Positions 36,896-45,523 of a stretch of 64,000 bases of DNA are shown here, piece after piece. How positions within the stretch are numbered: the stretch's first letter is position 1; each line of letters opens with the position of its first letter. The notes below the pieces were generated by a model. It did not search any database and was not told the origin of the DNA. It was given only the letters and a program-made list of their open reading frames with translations. Origin of the DNA: Taibaiella sp. (GTDB lineage Bacteria; Bacteroidota; Bacteroidia; Chitinophagales; Chitinophagaceae); assembly GCA_019739295.1 (NCBI GenBank), contig JAHHDV010000004.1, positions 40,611 to 104,610 on the forward strand, written 5' to 3'. The position numbers and the translations under genes were made by a program.

Positions 36896-39800
36896 TCAAC
36901 TGTTTACCTGCTCCAAATATTTATCAGATATTTTCCTGTAATAAGGTTTCAGCTCGGGAGGTGTAGTTCTGTACATCTCTTTGATATGCTGCAATTCATC
37001 TATATGTTTCTGCAATTCGTGGGGGATGGCCCTTGGTCGATCAATGCCGGTCTCACCTTGTCTTTGATTATCTTGTTCCTGCTCTCTGATGGCTTCTTCA
37101 GCTTTCAATAAGCGGGTAAGGATATTGTTCTGCCGTTCGACCAGGTCATCACTGACCTTCCTGTTGATGAGGTCTGTCTCCAGCCTGTCCATCTGATCCT
37201 GGATCTCTCTCATTAATTGGGCATTGCCTTTGATCCCCTTACTATTCATGATACTATTCAGCTCCTGAACCTGTTGCCTGAGTTTAGCCTGCTCATAAGC
37301 CAGGCGGCTCAGTATTTCGGCCGTATTATTGCCTTCATTCCCGGATGAGGACTGCTGTCCTGAACCGTTTTGCTGTCCTTGACCTTGCCCTTCACCTTGA
37401 CCATTTCCCTGACCCTGCCCTTGCTGCTGACCTCCCGGGTTTTCTCCCATCTCTTGCCTCAGCTGACTGAGTCCTTTACCCATCTGCTGTTGTCCTGTAA
37501 TGATGTCTTTCATTTTATCCCCGGCGCCGTCTCCTCCGCCTTCCCCGGACTTACCTTTGCTTTGTCCCTGACTTTGCCCTTGGCCTTTGCCCTGGCCTTC
37601 ACCCTGACCACTTGCATTCATTTGGGCCTGCTGCATCAACAGATTACTCAATAATTCATTCAGAATCAGCGCCAGGTTATTTGAACTGGTCATTGCATAT
37701 TGCTGATTGACGCCGGCTACGGATAATTGCCTGTTCTCCATATACCTGACTGATTCGTCCAGGCGCCTCTCCAGCTCCATAGATTCCTTATTGATCGTAG
37801 GGCCCAGTTGTACCACACGCTTGCTGAGCGAGAACAGGCTATCTTTGATGAGTGCACTGCTCTTCTTCAGCTGGTATTGTTTCCTTACCAGGTCTTTATA
37901 CAATTCGGAAGTGGTAGCAGTGTTCCTGCTTTCTTCCATCAGGGCTTCCTGGTCAAATGACAACCTTAAAAGGTTAGTCAATAGCTGTCTGGTGGCTTTA
38001 ATATTGATATCGATCATCTCCATATCCATACCCGCCGCCTTATTCTTCAGGGATGAGGCCATTTTTTGTAATTGGTCGGATGCATTCTGTTGGGATTGCT
38101 TGGATTTCTGATTTTGGTTTTCCTGAAGCTGGTCCCCGCTTTCCTGCATCTCGTCACCAGCTTCTTCTCCTGCCTGTTGCTCCTCATCAAAGTTCTGGTC
38201 AGAGGCTTTTTCCTTCATTTCTGAAAATTCTTTGCTCAACAATTGCTCCAGTTCCTGCCTGAGCTGATCCTGCTCCTTCCGAAGCTGGTCATTATTCTGG
38301 GTATTGTCTGAAGTTTTTTTATTAAGCTGATCTTGTCTTTCAGACAATTGTTCCAGCTTATTCGCCACTTCGTCCATCATTATCTGTGCTTCGATCTGCC
38401 TGATCATCTCTTCAATACGTTCCAGATCCATCTGGAACAACGCATTCTGGTCCTGCATCTTCTGAAAATCCTGCATCTTCATGTTGGCATTCTTCTCCTG
38501 CAGGAGCTCCTGCAGTTTTTTCATCTGCTCACTGAGCTCTTTGTTGAGCAGGTTATCTATCTGCTTCTCCACAGACTCCTGCTTCTCCTGGATCTGTTCA
38601 TTATATTCCTTCTTCTCTATCAGTTCTTTCTGCATTTCCATCCGCTTCTGTATTTCTTCCAGTCTTTCTTTGAGTGTCTCCTGCTGCTCCTGCAGGATGT
38701 CCATATTCTGCTTCTGCTCCCAGGCCGTCAGCTCCTTGTCCTGTACAGTACTTTCCTGCATTTTCTTCAACTGCTCATCCAGCTCCTGCATCTTCTCTTT
38801 ACCGGAAGCCAAGGATTTATTCAATTCTTCATTATTTTCTTCCAGTGCCTTTTGTGTTTCCTCATAGCCAACGGTCTTGAATTCAAAAACCTGTGACCGC
38901 GCACTTTTGCTTCCGCTGACTGCATCATTGTCCCACACTTCCATATAATAATTCACTTTCTCTCCCGGGCTCAGTGCCAGGGTAGCAAAATCGAAATATT
39001 GCTGCAATGTCGTGGTGGCCTTGCCTGTCAGCTGAAGCGGGACAGAAGCGGACTTCCTCGTTTTACCATTTGTCCCTATGATCTGGTACACAAATGCAGC
39101 CCTGGACAAACCGTAATCATCGCTTGCATTCCCAGTGAGCACGACTTGTTCACCGCTGATTTTTTCTTTGAATTCTTTGGCATTAACCTGCGGTGGCTGA
39201 TCCTTGACTACCTGTACCCTGTAAAGATTAGGGTCAAGAAAGGGCATATCTTTATTTTCCAGTCTCAGTGTATATTCAAAATCTTCTGCAGCCCGGATGC
39301 TTACCCCAAACTCATTATCAGCCGTAGGGGTAAGCTTCATGGGTTCATTGTCCCTGATAAGCGTTGCATCAGAAGTATTATTTGTCTTAATGGTATAAAT
39401 AAGTTCCGTACCATGTGGGACAGTAAGATCGGCAAGACCATATATTTCTTCATTTTCTCTTGAAGTATATGCAGGATATTTCAAAGTGATCTTACTTTCA
39501 CTGAGCCCCGGCTTATGGATGACCGTGATGCTGTAGGCTTTGGACAAATAACCTGCTGCTTCCAGCTGAAAATCCTTCTTTTGATCTATTTTTTTTACCG
39601 TATAGGAAAAGACATGTTTGCCCTCCGGTGTCATGACGATCTGCTCTCCGTCTATAATAAGTGTCAGCTGATTAGGAATAGCATCACCCTTTAGTTCTAC
39701 CTGTAGGGGAAGATCTTCATACTGGGCAACAGTAAGGTCGGTCGTGAGCAGGCGAAAATCAAAAGGGGCCGGCTTCGTATACTGGGTGGTGACATTGATC

Positions 39801-40357
39801 AGCCGGGTACCGGATTGGGTCCATATTCCCGGATTGAAAAAATAGATGGCCACACAGAGGAAGACCGGTAGGAGAACCAGGGGAAGCCATTTCTTATTTT
39901 GAGATAATTGAATCGCCCGGGTAAACTGAAACGGCACTAATTGCCGGGATTTCTGCTCTATACTGGCTTCAATCAATTCTCTGCTGCTACCTGATACCTG
40001 CCGGGATTGCAATTGAAGTACATTAACCAGCTTATCCCCTATTTCAGGAAAATGACTTCCGATAATGGAGGCAGCTTCGCTTTCAGAGATCCGCTTTCCC
40101 ATCCGCATCATCTGGAACAGCGGTATGGCTATATATCTTGTAATTGCATACAGGGCTGCCAGAGATGAAAGGGCAATGGCAATTATCTTAAAAACCGGTG
40201 GAAAATAAAAAAAATATTCTCCTAATACCAACATTAAGAGGTATAACAATATACATCCTGAAACGATCAGGAGTCCTTTCAGTAATTTATTGCGGTAATA
40301 CTTGGCAATAAAAGCATTTATCTTATCGAGCAACCATTGATTAGCGTGTAATGGCAT
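36896..40357 (-). CDS. DUF4175 family protein, very long membrane-anchored coiled-coil protein
   Basis: 1153 residues. Two N-terminal helices (about 27-47, 54-74), a third at about 160-178, then a periplasmic beta-rich part with Ig-like pieces (ITLKYPAYTSRENEEIYGLADLTVPHGTEL, VVLTGNASDDYGLSRAAFVYQI). From about 510 to 760 it is almost continuous charged coiled coil (Glu/Gln/Lys). From about 935 to 1040 it is low-complexity Gly/Gln (GQGEGQGKGQGQ-type), then another coiled coil. The family is widespread in Bacteroidota and some Proteobacteria; function unknown. It probably follows the lipoprotein gene at 40383 as a two-gene operon (25-base gap). Confidence 0.9.
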   Translation of the reverse strand: MPLHANQWLLDKINAFIAKYYRNKLLKGLLIVSGCILLYLLMLVLGEYFFYFPPVFKIIAIALSSLAALYAITRYIAIPLFQMMRMGKRISESEAASIIGSHFPEIGDKLVNVLQLQSRQVSGSSRELIEASIEQKSRQLVPFQFTRAIQLSQNKKWLPLVLLPVFLCVAIYFFNPGIWTQSGTRLINVTTQYTKPAPFDFRLLTTDLTVAQYEDLPLQVELKGDAIPNQLTLIIDGEQIVMTPEGKHVFSYTVKKIDQKKDFQLEAAGYLSKAYSITVIHKPGLSESKITLKYPAYTSRENEEIYGLADLTVPHGTELIYTIKTNNTSDATLIRDNEPMKLTPTADNEFGVSIRAAEDFEYTLRLENKDMPFLDPNLYRVQVVKDQPPQVNAKEFKEKISGEQVVLTGNASDDYGLSRAAFVYQIIGTNGKTRKSASVPLQLTGKATTTLQQYFDFATLALSPGEKVNYYMEVWDNDAVSGSKSARSQVFEFKTVGYEETQKALEENNEELNKSLASGKEKMQELDEQLKKMQESTVQDKELTAWEQKQNMDILQEQQETLKERLEEIQKRMEMQKELIEKKEYNEQIQEKQESVEKQIDNLLNKELSEQMKKLQELLQEKNANMKMQDFQKMQDQNALFQMDLERIEEMIRQIEAQIMMDEVANKLEQLSERQDQLNKKTSDNTQNNDQLRKEQDQLRQELEQLLSKEFSEMKEKASDQNFDEEQQAGEEAGDEMQESGDQLQENQNQKSKQSQQNASDQLQKMASSLKNKAAGMDMEMIDINIKATRQLLTNLLRLSFDQEALMEESRNTATTSELYKDLVRKQYQLKKSSALIKDSLFSLSKRVVQLGPTINKESMELERRLDESVRYMENRQLSVAGVNQQYAMTSSNNLALILNELLSNLLMQQAQMNASGQGEGQGKGQGQSQGQSKGKSGEGGGDGAGDKMKDIITGQQQMGKGLSQLRQEMGENPGGQQQGQGQGNGQGEGQGQGQQNGSGQQSSSGNEGNNTAEILSRLAYEQAKLRQQVQELNSIMNSKGIKGNAQLMREIQDQMDRLETDLINRKVSDDLVERQNNILTRLLKAEEAIREQEQDNQRQGETGIDRPRAIPHELQKHIDELQHIKEMYRTTPPELKPYYRKISDKYLEQVNS

Positions 40358-40382
40358 CTGTATCTTATCTAAAACTAAATGA

Positions 40383-40865
40383 TCAATCTGAAATATAGAA
40401 AGTATCTGTATTCAAAATATTACTTTGATGACCGGCTTCATCGATGACCCAGATATTTAAGGTAAGCGTATCTTTCCGTTCCCTGGTATGCAAAGTATCA
40501 CTTCTGGGAGTAAAGAGTACGGACTTAAGCGGAATGGTCACATTAGCCTGTAGGTAATCTTTATCGAGGATATCCCGGGGTATCTCCGGCATAGGTAAAA
40601 CCAGTGTTCTGTACACCTCACCGGATCGGATATCCTGGACTACCACGGAAGTATCTCTCATTTCAGATCCAAAATCCTTATCCTTATCCCAAATGGTAAA
40701 ATTAACCAGGACCTTACCCGCTGTATCCATAAAGTGAAATTCATCGGAACTGACAGACAGATCTGTGAGCAAAGGTACATTGGTAACTCCCGGGGGGACA
40801 TTGCCTCCTTTATTGCAGGCAATAAACATCGCCGGAATGATGATTATAATTAGTAATTTGCGCAT
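40383..40865 (-). CDS. Small lipoprotein of unknown function
   Basis: 160 residues. Signal peptide II: MRKLLIIIIIPAMFIAC with the lipid-bearing Cys at residue 17. The mature part is beta-rich (FHFMDTAGKVLVNFTIWDKDKDFGSEM, DTLTLNIWVIDEAGHQSNILNTDTFYI), reminiscent of an Ig-like fold with a DKDKDFG calcium-like loop. No family recognised. It sits directly upstream of the DUF4175 gene. Confidence 0.75.
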   Translation of the reverse strand: MRKLLIIIIIPAMFIACNKGGNVPPGVTNVPLLTDLSVSSDEFHFMDTAGKVLVNFTIWDKDKDFGSEMRDTSVVVQDIRSGEVYRTLVLPMPEIPRDILDKDYLQANVTIPLKSVLFTPRSDTLHTRERKDTLTLNIWVIDEAGHQSNILNTDTFYISD

Positions 40866-40878
40866 AACATTTCGAATC

Positions 40879-40886
40879 CAAATTTA
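40879..40886 (-). promoter_or_regulatory. Bacteroidota -7 element (TAAATTTG)
   Basis: Minus-strand full match to TAnnTTTG, 13 bases before the lipoprotein ATG, which would give a very short leader. It lies in the 35-bp gap shared with the divergent LuxE-like gene. No convincing -33 element. Confidence 0.35.
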
Positions 40887-40900
40887 ATAAAATAATCCAA

Positions 40901-41899
40901 ATGCTTGCACTTTGGACAGATTCTTTACAAATTCCTAAGGACAACGAGAATATCTTCAACGATATTGCACTCAGCACATTCAATTATCAATACCGGAACA
41001 ATCAAATATACCGGGAGTTTGTGGCCCTGAGTAAATATTCCCCGGAAGACATTGTCCATTATTCACAAATACCGTTTTTACCTATATCTTTTTTTAAAAC
41101 GCACCCTTTGCTCACCGATGCTGTTCCTGATGTAAATGCGCTGCTTCGATTCGAAAGCAGCGGAACCACAGGTACGAACACAAGTAAGCATTATGTCCTT
41201 GATCCGCATATCTACGAAGAAAGTTTCCTAAGAACATTTAAGCTATTCTACGGGGATCCTGAGCAGTACGTTTTCTATTGTCTCCTGCCTTCCTACCTCG
41301 AACGGGAACATTCTTCCCTGGTGTATATGTGCCGGAGACTGATCCGGGAAAGTGCACACCCGGATAGTGGTTTTTTCCTGAATGACCAGCAACGGCTGGC
41401 GGACCTGCTCCGGAGAAAAGAAGGTACAGGAAGAAAGATCTTTCTTTTGGGCGTAACATTTGGCTTACTGGATTTTGCAGAAAAATATCATGATTTAAAC
41501 CTTGGGGATGCCATAGTCATGGAAACCGGGGGAATGAAAGGCAGGGGGGAAGAATGGACACGGGCACAAATCCATGACTTTCTTCAGGATACCTGGAATT
41601 TATCTCAAATCCATTCTGAATACGGGATGACCGAACTGCTCAGCCAGGCGTATGCAGAAAGTTCGGGAATCTATAGGACCCCACCCTGGATGAAGATCCT
41701 CGTAAGAGACATCAATGACCCCAAGGATACTACTACTCATGGTTCCGGCCTGATCAATGTGATCGACCTGGCCAATATATACTCCTGCAGCTTCATTGCT
41801 ACAGATGATATAGGTAAAGTAAATATAGACGGAAGCTTCGGGGTGCTTGGCAGAAATGATCATTCCATTCTGAGAGGATGCTCTATGCTTGCTGTATAG
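40901..41899 (+). CDS. LuxE-like acyl-protein synthetase family protein
   Basis: 332 residues. The adenylate-forming loop is seen as RFESSGTTGTNTSKHYV (about 83-99), with YCLLPSYLEREHSSLVYMC, VMETGGMKGRGEEW and SEYGMTELLSQAY following, all as in the LuxE family. The C-terminus is LRGCSMLAV with Cys327; LuxE carries its acyl thioester on a Cys near the C-terminus. LuxE activates a fatty acid with ATP and passes it to LuxC. No luxC or luxD homologue is nearby, so the acceptor here is unknown. Confidence 0.85.
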   Translation: MLALWTDSLQIPKDNENIFNDIALSTFNYQYRNNQIYREFVALSKYSPEDIVHYSQIPFLPISFFKTHPLLTDAVPDVNALLRFESSGTTGTNTSKHYVLDPHIYEESFLRTFKLFYGDPEQYVFYCLLPSYLEREHSSLVYMCRRLIRESAHPDSGFFLNDQQRLADLLRRKEGTGRKIFLLGVTFGLLDFAEKYHDLNLGDAIVMETGGMKGRGEEWTRAQIHDFLQDTWNLSQIHSEYGMTELLSQAYAESSGIYRTPPWMKILVRDINDPKDTTTHGSGLINVIDLANIYSCSFIATDDIGKVNIDGSFGVLGRNDHSILRGCSMLAV

Positions 41900-41909
41900 G
41901 CGTACATCC

Positions 41910-42284
41910 TCAGGCAAAATTCCCGATGCTCAGCATCACCAGGGTACAGGCAGGCACCACCTCTATACCATTTTTTTGAAGCAGATCCATGAGTTCCGGA
42001 TTTTCGGTACCCGGATTGAATATGACACGCCTTGGATTCAGGCTCAATATGTAATCATAATACTCTTGCTGTATTCGGGGGTTGATGTACAAAGTGATGG
42101 TATCGACCTGCTGATCCCACTCCCTCTTTTCCTTACCCCAAGATATGCCCATCGTCTCTCCGGGCCTGGATCCAATGGCCAATACTTCGTGTCCATGCTG
42201 CAAAAGCGACCGGATGGCCATATTGCTGTACCTTTCCGTACGTTCGGAAGCCCCGATGACCAGTGTTACTAATTTATTGTTCAC
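41910..42284 (-). CDS. CoA-binding domain protein (YccU-like)
   Basis: 124 residues, a single Rossmann-type CoA_binding_2 domain: VTLVIGASERTERYSNMAIRSLLQHGHEVLAIG, DTITLYINPRIQQEYYDYILSLNPRRVIFNPGTENPEL and GIEVVPACTLVML. The GTG start shares its first base with the stop of the upstream Lys-rich gene (TAGTG), so the two are coupled. Ligand and role are unproven in the family. Confidence 0.88.
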   Translation of the reverse strand: MNNKLVTLVIGASERTERYSNMAIRSLLQHGHEVLAIGSRPGETMGISWGKEKREWDQQVDTITLYINPRIQQEYYDYILSLNPRRVIFNPGTENPELMDLLQKNGIEVVPACTLVMLSIGNFA

Positions 42285-42862
42285 TATTTTTTCTTTTTGG
42301 TGGTTTTCTTCCCGGGTGCATTCTTTTGGGCAGTTTTCTTTTTAGCGCTTACATTCGTTTTCTTGGTATTCTTAGGTGTAGTTTTCTTTTTTGCAGTTGT
42401 CTTTACATTCTTCTTAGCTGTCGTTTTTTTAGGAGCAACCTTTTTTGTGGACTTCTTAGGTGTGGGGACAGGAGCAGATGTATGTTCCACACCGGTAGAT
42501 TTCGGAATATAGTTAGGGAACATCCCGGTCTGCACCAATTTCATATGGCCTACTAATTTACTATTAGGGTCACCACTGTGTTCATGCTCTTTGGAGACCT
42601 TATCATTATAAGAAAGATTTTGTTTGGGAGGCCTGTTCAGTTCATTATTATTTTTAGGGATTACATTCTCTTTCTGGGGTTCCTTTTTTGAGTTGCCGCT
42701 GAACAGGTCTTTTCTTTTTTGTTCTTCGGAAATGGGGGTCACATTAGCATCCGAATATACAGAGCGGTCCATCTTTCTTTTTAGATCTTCCAAAGAATTT
42801 TTCTGCTCCGAAGGTTGATGATCTTTATTTTCAATCACCCTAAATTCCTGTTGCTTCTTCAC
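42284..42862 (-). CDS. Lysine-rich protein with histone H1-like C-terminal tail
   Basis: 192 residues, no signal peptide or membrane helix. The first 130 residues are polar and probably disordered (EFRVIENKDHQPSEQKNSL, SVYSDANVTPISEEQKRKD, FPNYIPKSTGVEHT). The last 55 or so are Lys/Thr/Ala repeats (KKTTAKKNVKTTAKKKTTPK) with no acidic residues, as in histone H1-like and HU-tail proteins that bind nucleic acid. The acidic neighbour encoded upstream is noteworthy. Not a recognised family. Confidence 0.65.
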   Translation of the reverse strand: MKKQQEFRVIENKDHQPSEQKNSLEDLKRKMDRSVYSDANVTPISEEQKRKDLFSGNSKKEPQKENVIPKNNNELNRPPKQNLSYNDKVSKEHEHSGDPNSKLVGHMKLVQTGMFPNYIPKSTGVEHTSAPVPTPKKSTKKVAPKKTTAKKNVKTTAKKKTTPKNTKKTNVSAKKKTAQKNAPGKKTTKKKK

Positions 42863-42872
42863 TGTCTGATTT

Positions 42873-44180
42873 TCATCCTGTTGCTTTTTTTTCTATTGGC
42901 TCTTCTATGACCACCATTACTTCTTCGTCATCTTGAGCAGGCTCATCTTCTCCCGCAATGAGTTCCTCTTCCCCTCTCATTACTTCATCATCACTTTCTT
43001 CTTCCTTAACAATGCCGTCATCTTCCGGTTCTTCTTCCGGATCCGGTTCCTGATTAATTGCTATAAAATCAGGTTCATTTTGATTGGGATTGGATGTTAT
43101 ATCCACGTTTTCCAGTGTTTTAGGGCCACGGAGCCTGGGCTTTTTGCTGGTCCTGGTCTGAAGATAGACCGTCTCCCCCGTTTCCGGCTCTTCATTTCCT
43201 TCAAGCTGATTCAGTTCCCTAAGGAAAGCTAACTGAACACCCTCCTGCTGGCTGATGGAATGTAAATTATCATTATTCTTAACGATGATATGCGGCCTGT
43301 CTCCAATCTTTTTTTTCGTATCCAGATAGATGAACATGTCATAGGGAAGCGGCTCATCTTTCAGATCATTTATTTTCAATAATAACGGGTACCTTATCTT
43401 ATGCCTGATGGCTTCATGAAGCAGCATATCGCCTTTTTTTGCATAGAATCCTTTGATGCCATGAAGCATAGTTAATGTATAATCTTTCTGCTGAACGGGC
43501 TCCTGATATTTGGTTTCAACAGGCTGAGGGGTATGTATATTTTTGCTATTCACCGTTTCCGGCTCTGATGCAGCATATCCGCTTGCTATTTCCCCGCTTA
43601 CATTTTCATTGCCCGTATGCTGGGGGATGATGAGCTCATTGGGGTTTTCTTCCTTTTGATTCAGGGCAACTAATGTGATGTCCTGGAGACCGTATGTTTC
43701 GATGACACGAATCAGGTTCTCCGCATATTTGGGATTGGTCGCATAGCCGCAGTTTTTCAATTGGTATGCCCAATCCTTATAATTGACAGGATGGATATCA
43801 AACAGGGAGGCATACCGCTTGTTTGTAATCAAAAACTGGCTATGATCTAAAAATGATTTTTTCCGCGCTCTCATATTTTCTAAAACACTCCTGCCGGGCA
43901 TCGTCATCGTAATAATAAGTATCTCCCGTCCAGGAAGATTTGCATTTGATACCAAAATGGTTGCCGGCCTGAAGGGCCAGTTCGCTTTTTTCCTCCTGAA
44001 GATTCGAGAATGCCTTGTGCTAACTTGATAGAGGCCGGAATGTTATATTTGATCTGCTCAGCAATGGCTATATCCTTGTATTTCTGGATATATCTCAGTA
44101 CATCTTCATCTTTCGCTTGTCCCATTGCCATCGCGGCAATGAAAATAAAACCCAATAATTGAATTAGTGTTTTTTTTCAT
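42873..44180 (-). CDS. Glucosaminidase (FlgJ/LytD-like) with LysM and acidic tail, frame broken three times
   Basis: 434 residues after removing extra bases in T8 (44170-44177), T6 (43986-43991) and T6 (43857-43862). Signal peptide MKKTLIQLLGFIFIAAMAMGQA, from the ATG at 44180. The glucosaminidase domain (about 25-165) has NIPASIKLAQGILESSGGKSELA, GNHFGIKCKSSWTGDTYYYDDDARQECFRKY and SFLDHSQFLITNKRYASLF; the Glu in LESSGG is the catalytic type. A LysM-like segment follows (HIIVKNNDNLHSISQQEGVQLAFLRELNQL). The last 75 residues are strongly acidic. It should cut peptidoglycan in the periplasm. Confidence 0.87.
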
Positions 44181-44186
44181 TTTTAA

Positions 44187-44835
44187 TTATTTAACTCTGA
44201 AAATGGAAATACCATCTCTTATAGGTAAAACCAGTTTTTCTATCCTAGGTTCATCCAATGTTTTCTTATTGAATTCGTGAATATAATATGCTGCCCCATG
44301 AAGCTGTTCTTCAGGCATCACCACTTCACCATGGAACAGAACATTATCTACCAGTATAATACCACCGGCTTGCATTTTCGGCAGAATCAACTGAAGATAA
44401 TTCCAATAATTCTTTTTGTCTGCATCGATAAAAACCAGATCCGGGCTTATATCCAGTCCATTCAAAACAGATATGCCACTACCGATAATTTGCTCTATCT
44501 GGTGATTCAGCCCTGATTGCTGCCAGTACTTATCCCTGATATCCTGCCATTTGGCGTCATTGTCAATAGTGATCAACCTGCCTTCCGGTTGTAATCCCTG
44601 AGCCAAACAAATTGCGGAATACCCGGTATAAGTGCCGATTTCCAGAATGATCCCAGGTCGGATCATCTTACTGATCATACAGAGAAAAAGCACCTGCAAG
44701 ATGTCCGGTCAGCATATGCGCACCCGGCACTGTAGCATGTGTTTCCAAAGAAAGTGCTCTTAATACATCAGGTTCCGGATCGGAATATATTTCTACATAA
44801 TTCCCGATAGGTTCTGAGACAATGGTTACAGACAT
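44187..44835 (-). CDS. O-methyltransferase family 3 (SAM-dependent), frame broken once
   Basis: 215 residues after removing one base from the AA at 44698-44699. The N-terminus has the family's SLETHATVPGAHMLTGHL substrate-side stretch; SAM site ILEIGTYTGYSAICLAQGL; LITIDNDAKW; metal-binding DLVFIDADKKNYWNYL and GGIILVDNVLFHG. It ends RDGISIFRVK. Catechol-O-methyltransferase-like enzymes of this type act on small phenolics or similar; the substrate is unknown. Start ATG at 44835 (MSVTIVSEP). Confidence 0.88.
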
Positions 44836-45127
44836 TCGGCATTCAGAATTACTACAGTTGCAAGTTAATATTTTGAATGATAAGCTTAGAAAATTTGGGT
44901 AAAAATTATCAACATAGTTATTCAGCATAAGCCCTGGCTGTCTGTTGCAGAAAGGCATCCTTCAATGTTGTCACCTGTTGTAGAATTATGCATTGAAAGA
45001 ACTTTAATGCTTAAAAAACCTTAAAATAGCATATTTTTTACTTACAATTTGGGCGGTTTTAGCCGTCTGTATAAACTGGGTATAATGAATTCTTATTTTT
45101 CAATAAGATGAAAAGGAACAGTTAAGA
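44836..45127. other. Intergenic stretch, no gene seen
   Basis: AT-rich with no convincing ORF, RNA or terminator. A GGCGGTTTTAGCCG motif near 45052-45065 could form a tiny hairpin. It lies between the methyltransferase start and a decayed T9SS fragment. Confidence 0.4.
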
Positions 45128-45347
45128 TTAAGCCCGATAAATGCCATGAGTTTCTTCAATACAGACTGCAGGTCTATGATCGTTGGGGAAGGTTAATGTT
45201 TACATCTTATAATGTTCAGGACTCCTGGGACGGCACTCATAAGGGCCAACCCTGTGATCAGGGATTTAATTTCTTCATATTGTCCATGCCGGAAATATAG
45301 TTCCGGGAAGTGACTCTATCAAAGGAGAGATCCGCCTGCTTAGATGA
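45128..45347 (+). pseudogene. Relic of a T9SS type B C-terminal domain, partial duplicate
   Basis: Nearly in-frame match to the last 70 residues of the protein at 45524-47331: KCHEFLQYRLQVYDRWGRLMF, TSYNVQDSWDGT, QPCDQGF and, after one frame change near 45280, IKGEIRLLR and stop. Everything upstream of the C-terminal domain is missing. Similarity continues past the stop (AATATTGC-CTTAA in both flanks), so a segment including the gene's 3' end was duplicated and then decayed. Its reading GGAAGGTTAATG confirms that the GGG at 47172-47174 has one base too many. Confidence 0.75.
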
Positions 45348-45523
45348 CCTGATATGCACACCTAATACCCGGCAATGCATATAAAAATGAATATTGCGCT
45401 TAACCTGAGGGTGAATAAAAGAAAAGTTAAGTTGCATTGTATCATATTTTTTTTAATTTAAAATGCATAATTTCGATAAGGCTTAACCCATTTTAAATTT
45501 GTTTTATTAAGAAACCGACATAT

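Noticed and set aside
37370..38896. Long plus-strand reading frames opposite the DUF4175 gene
   Set aside because: They are the Leu/Ser/Phe-rich antisense of Gln/Glu/Lys coiled-coil codons, with no start context or family match.
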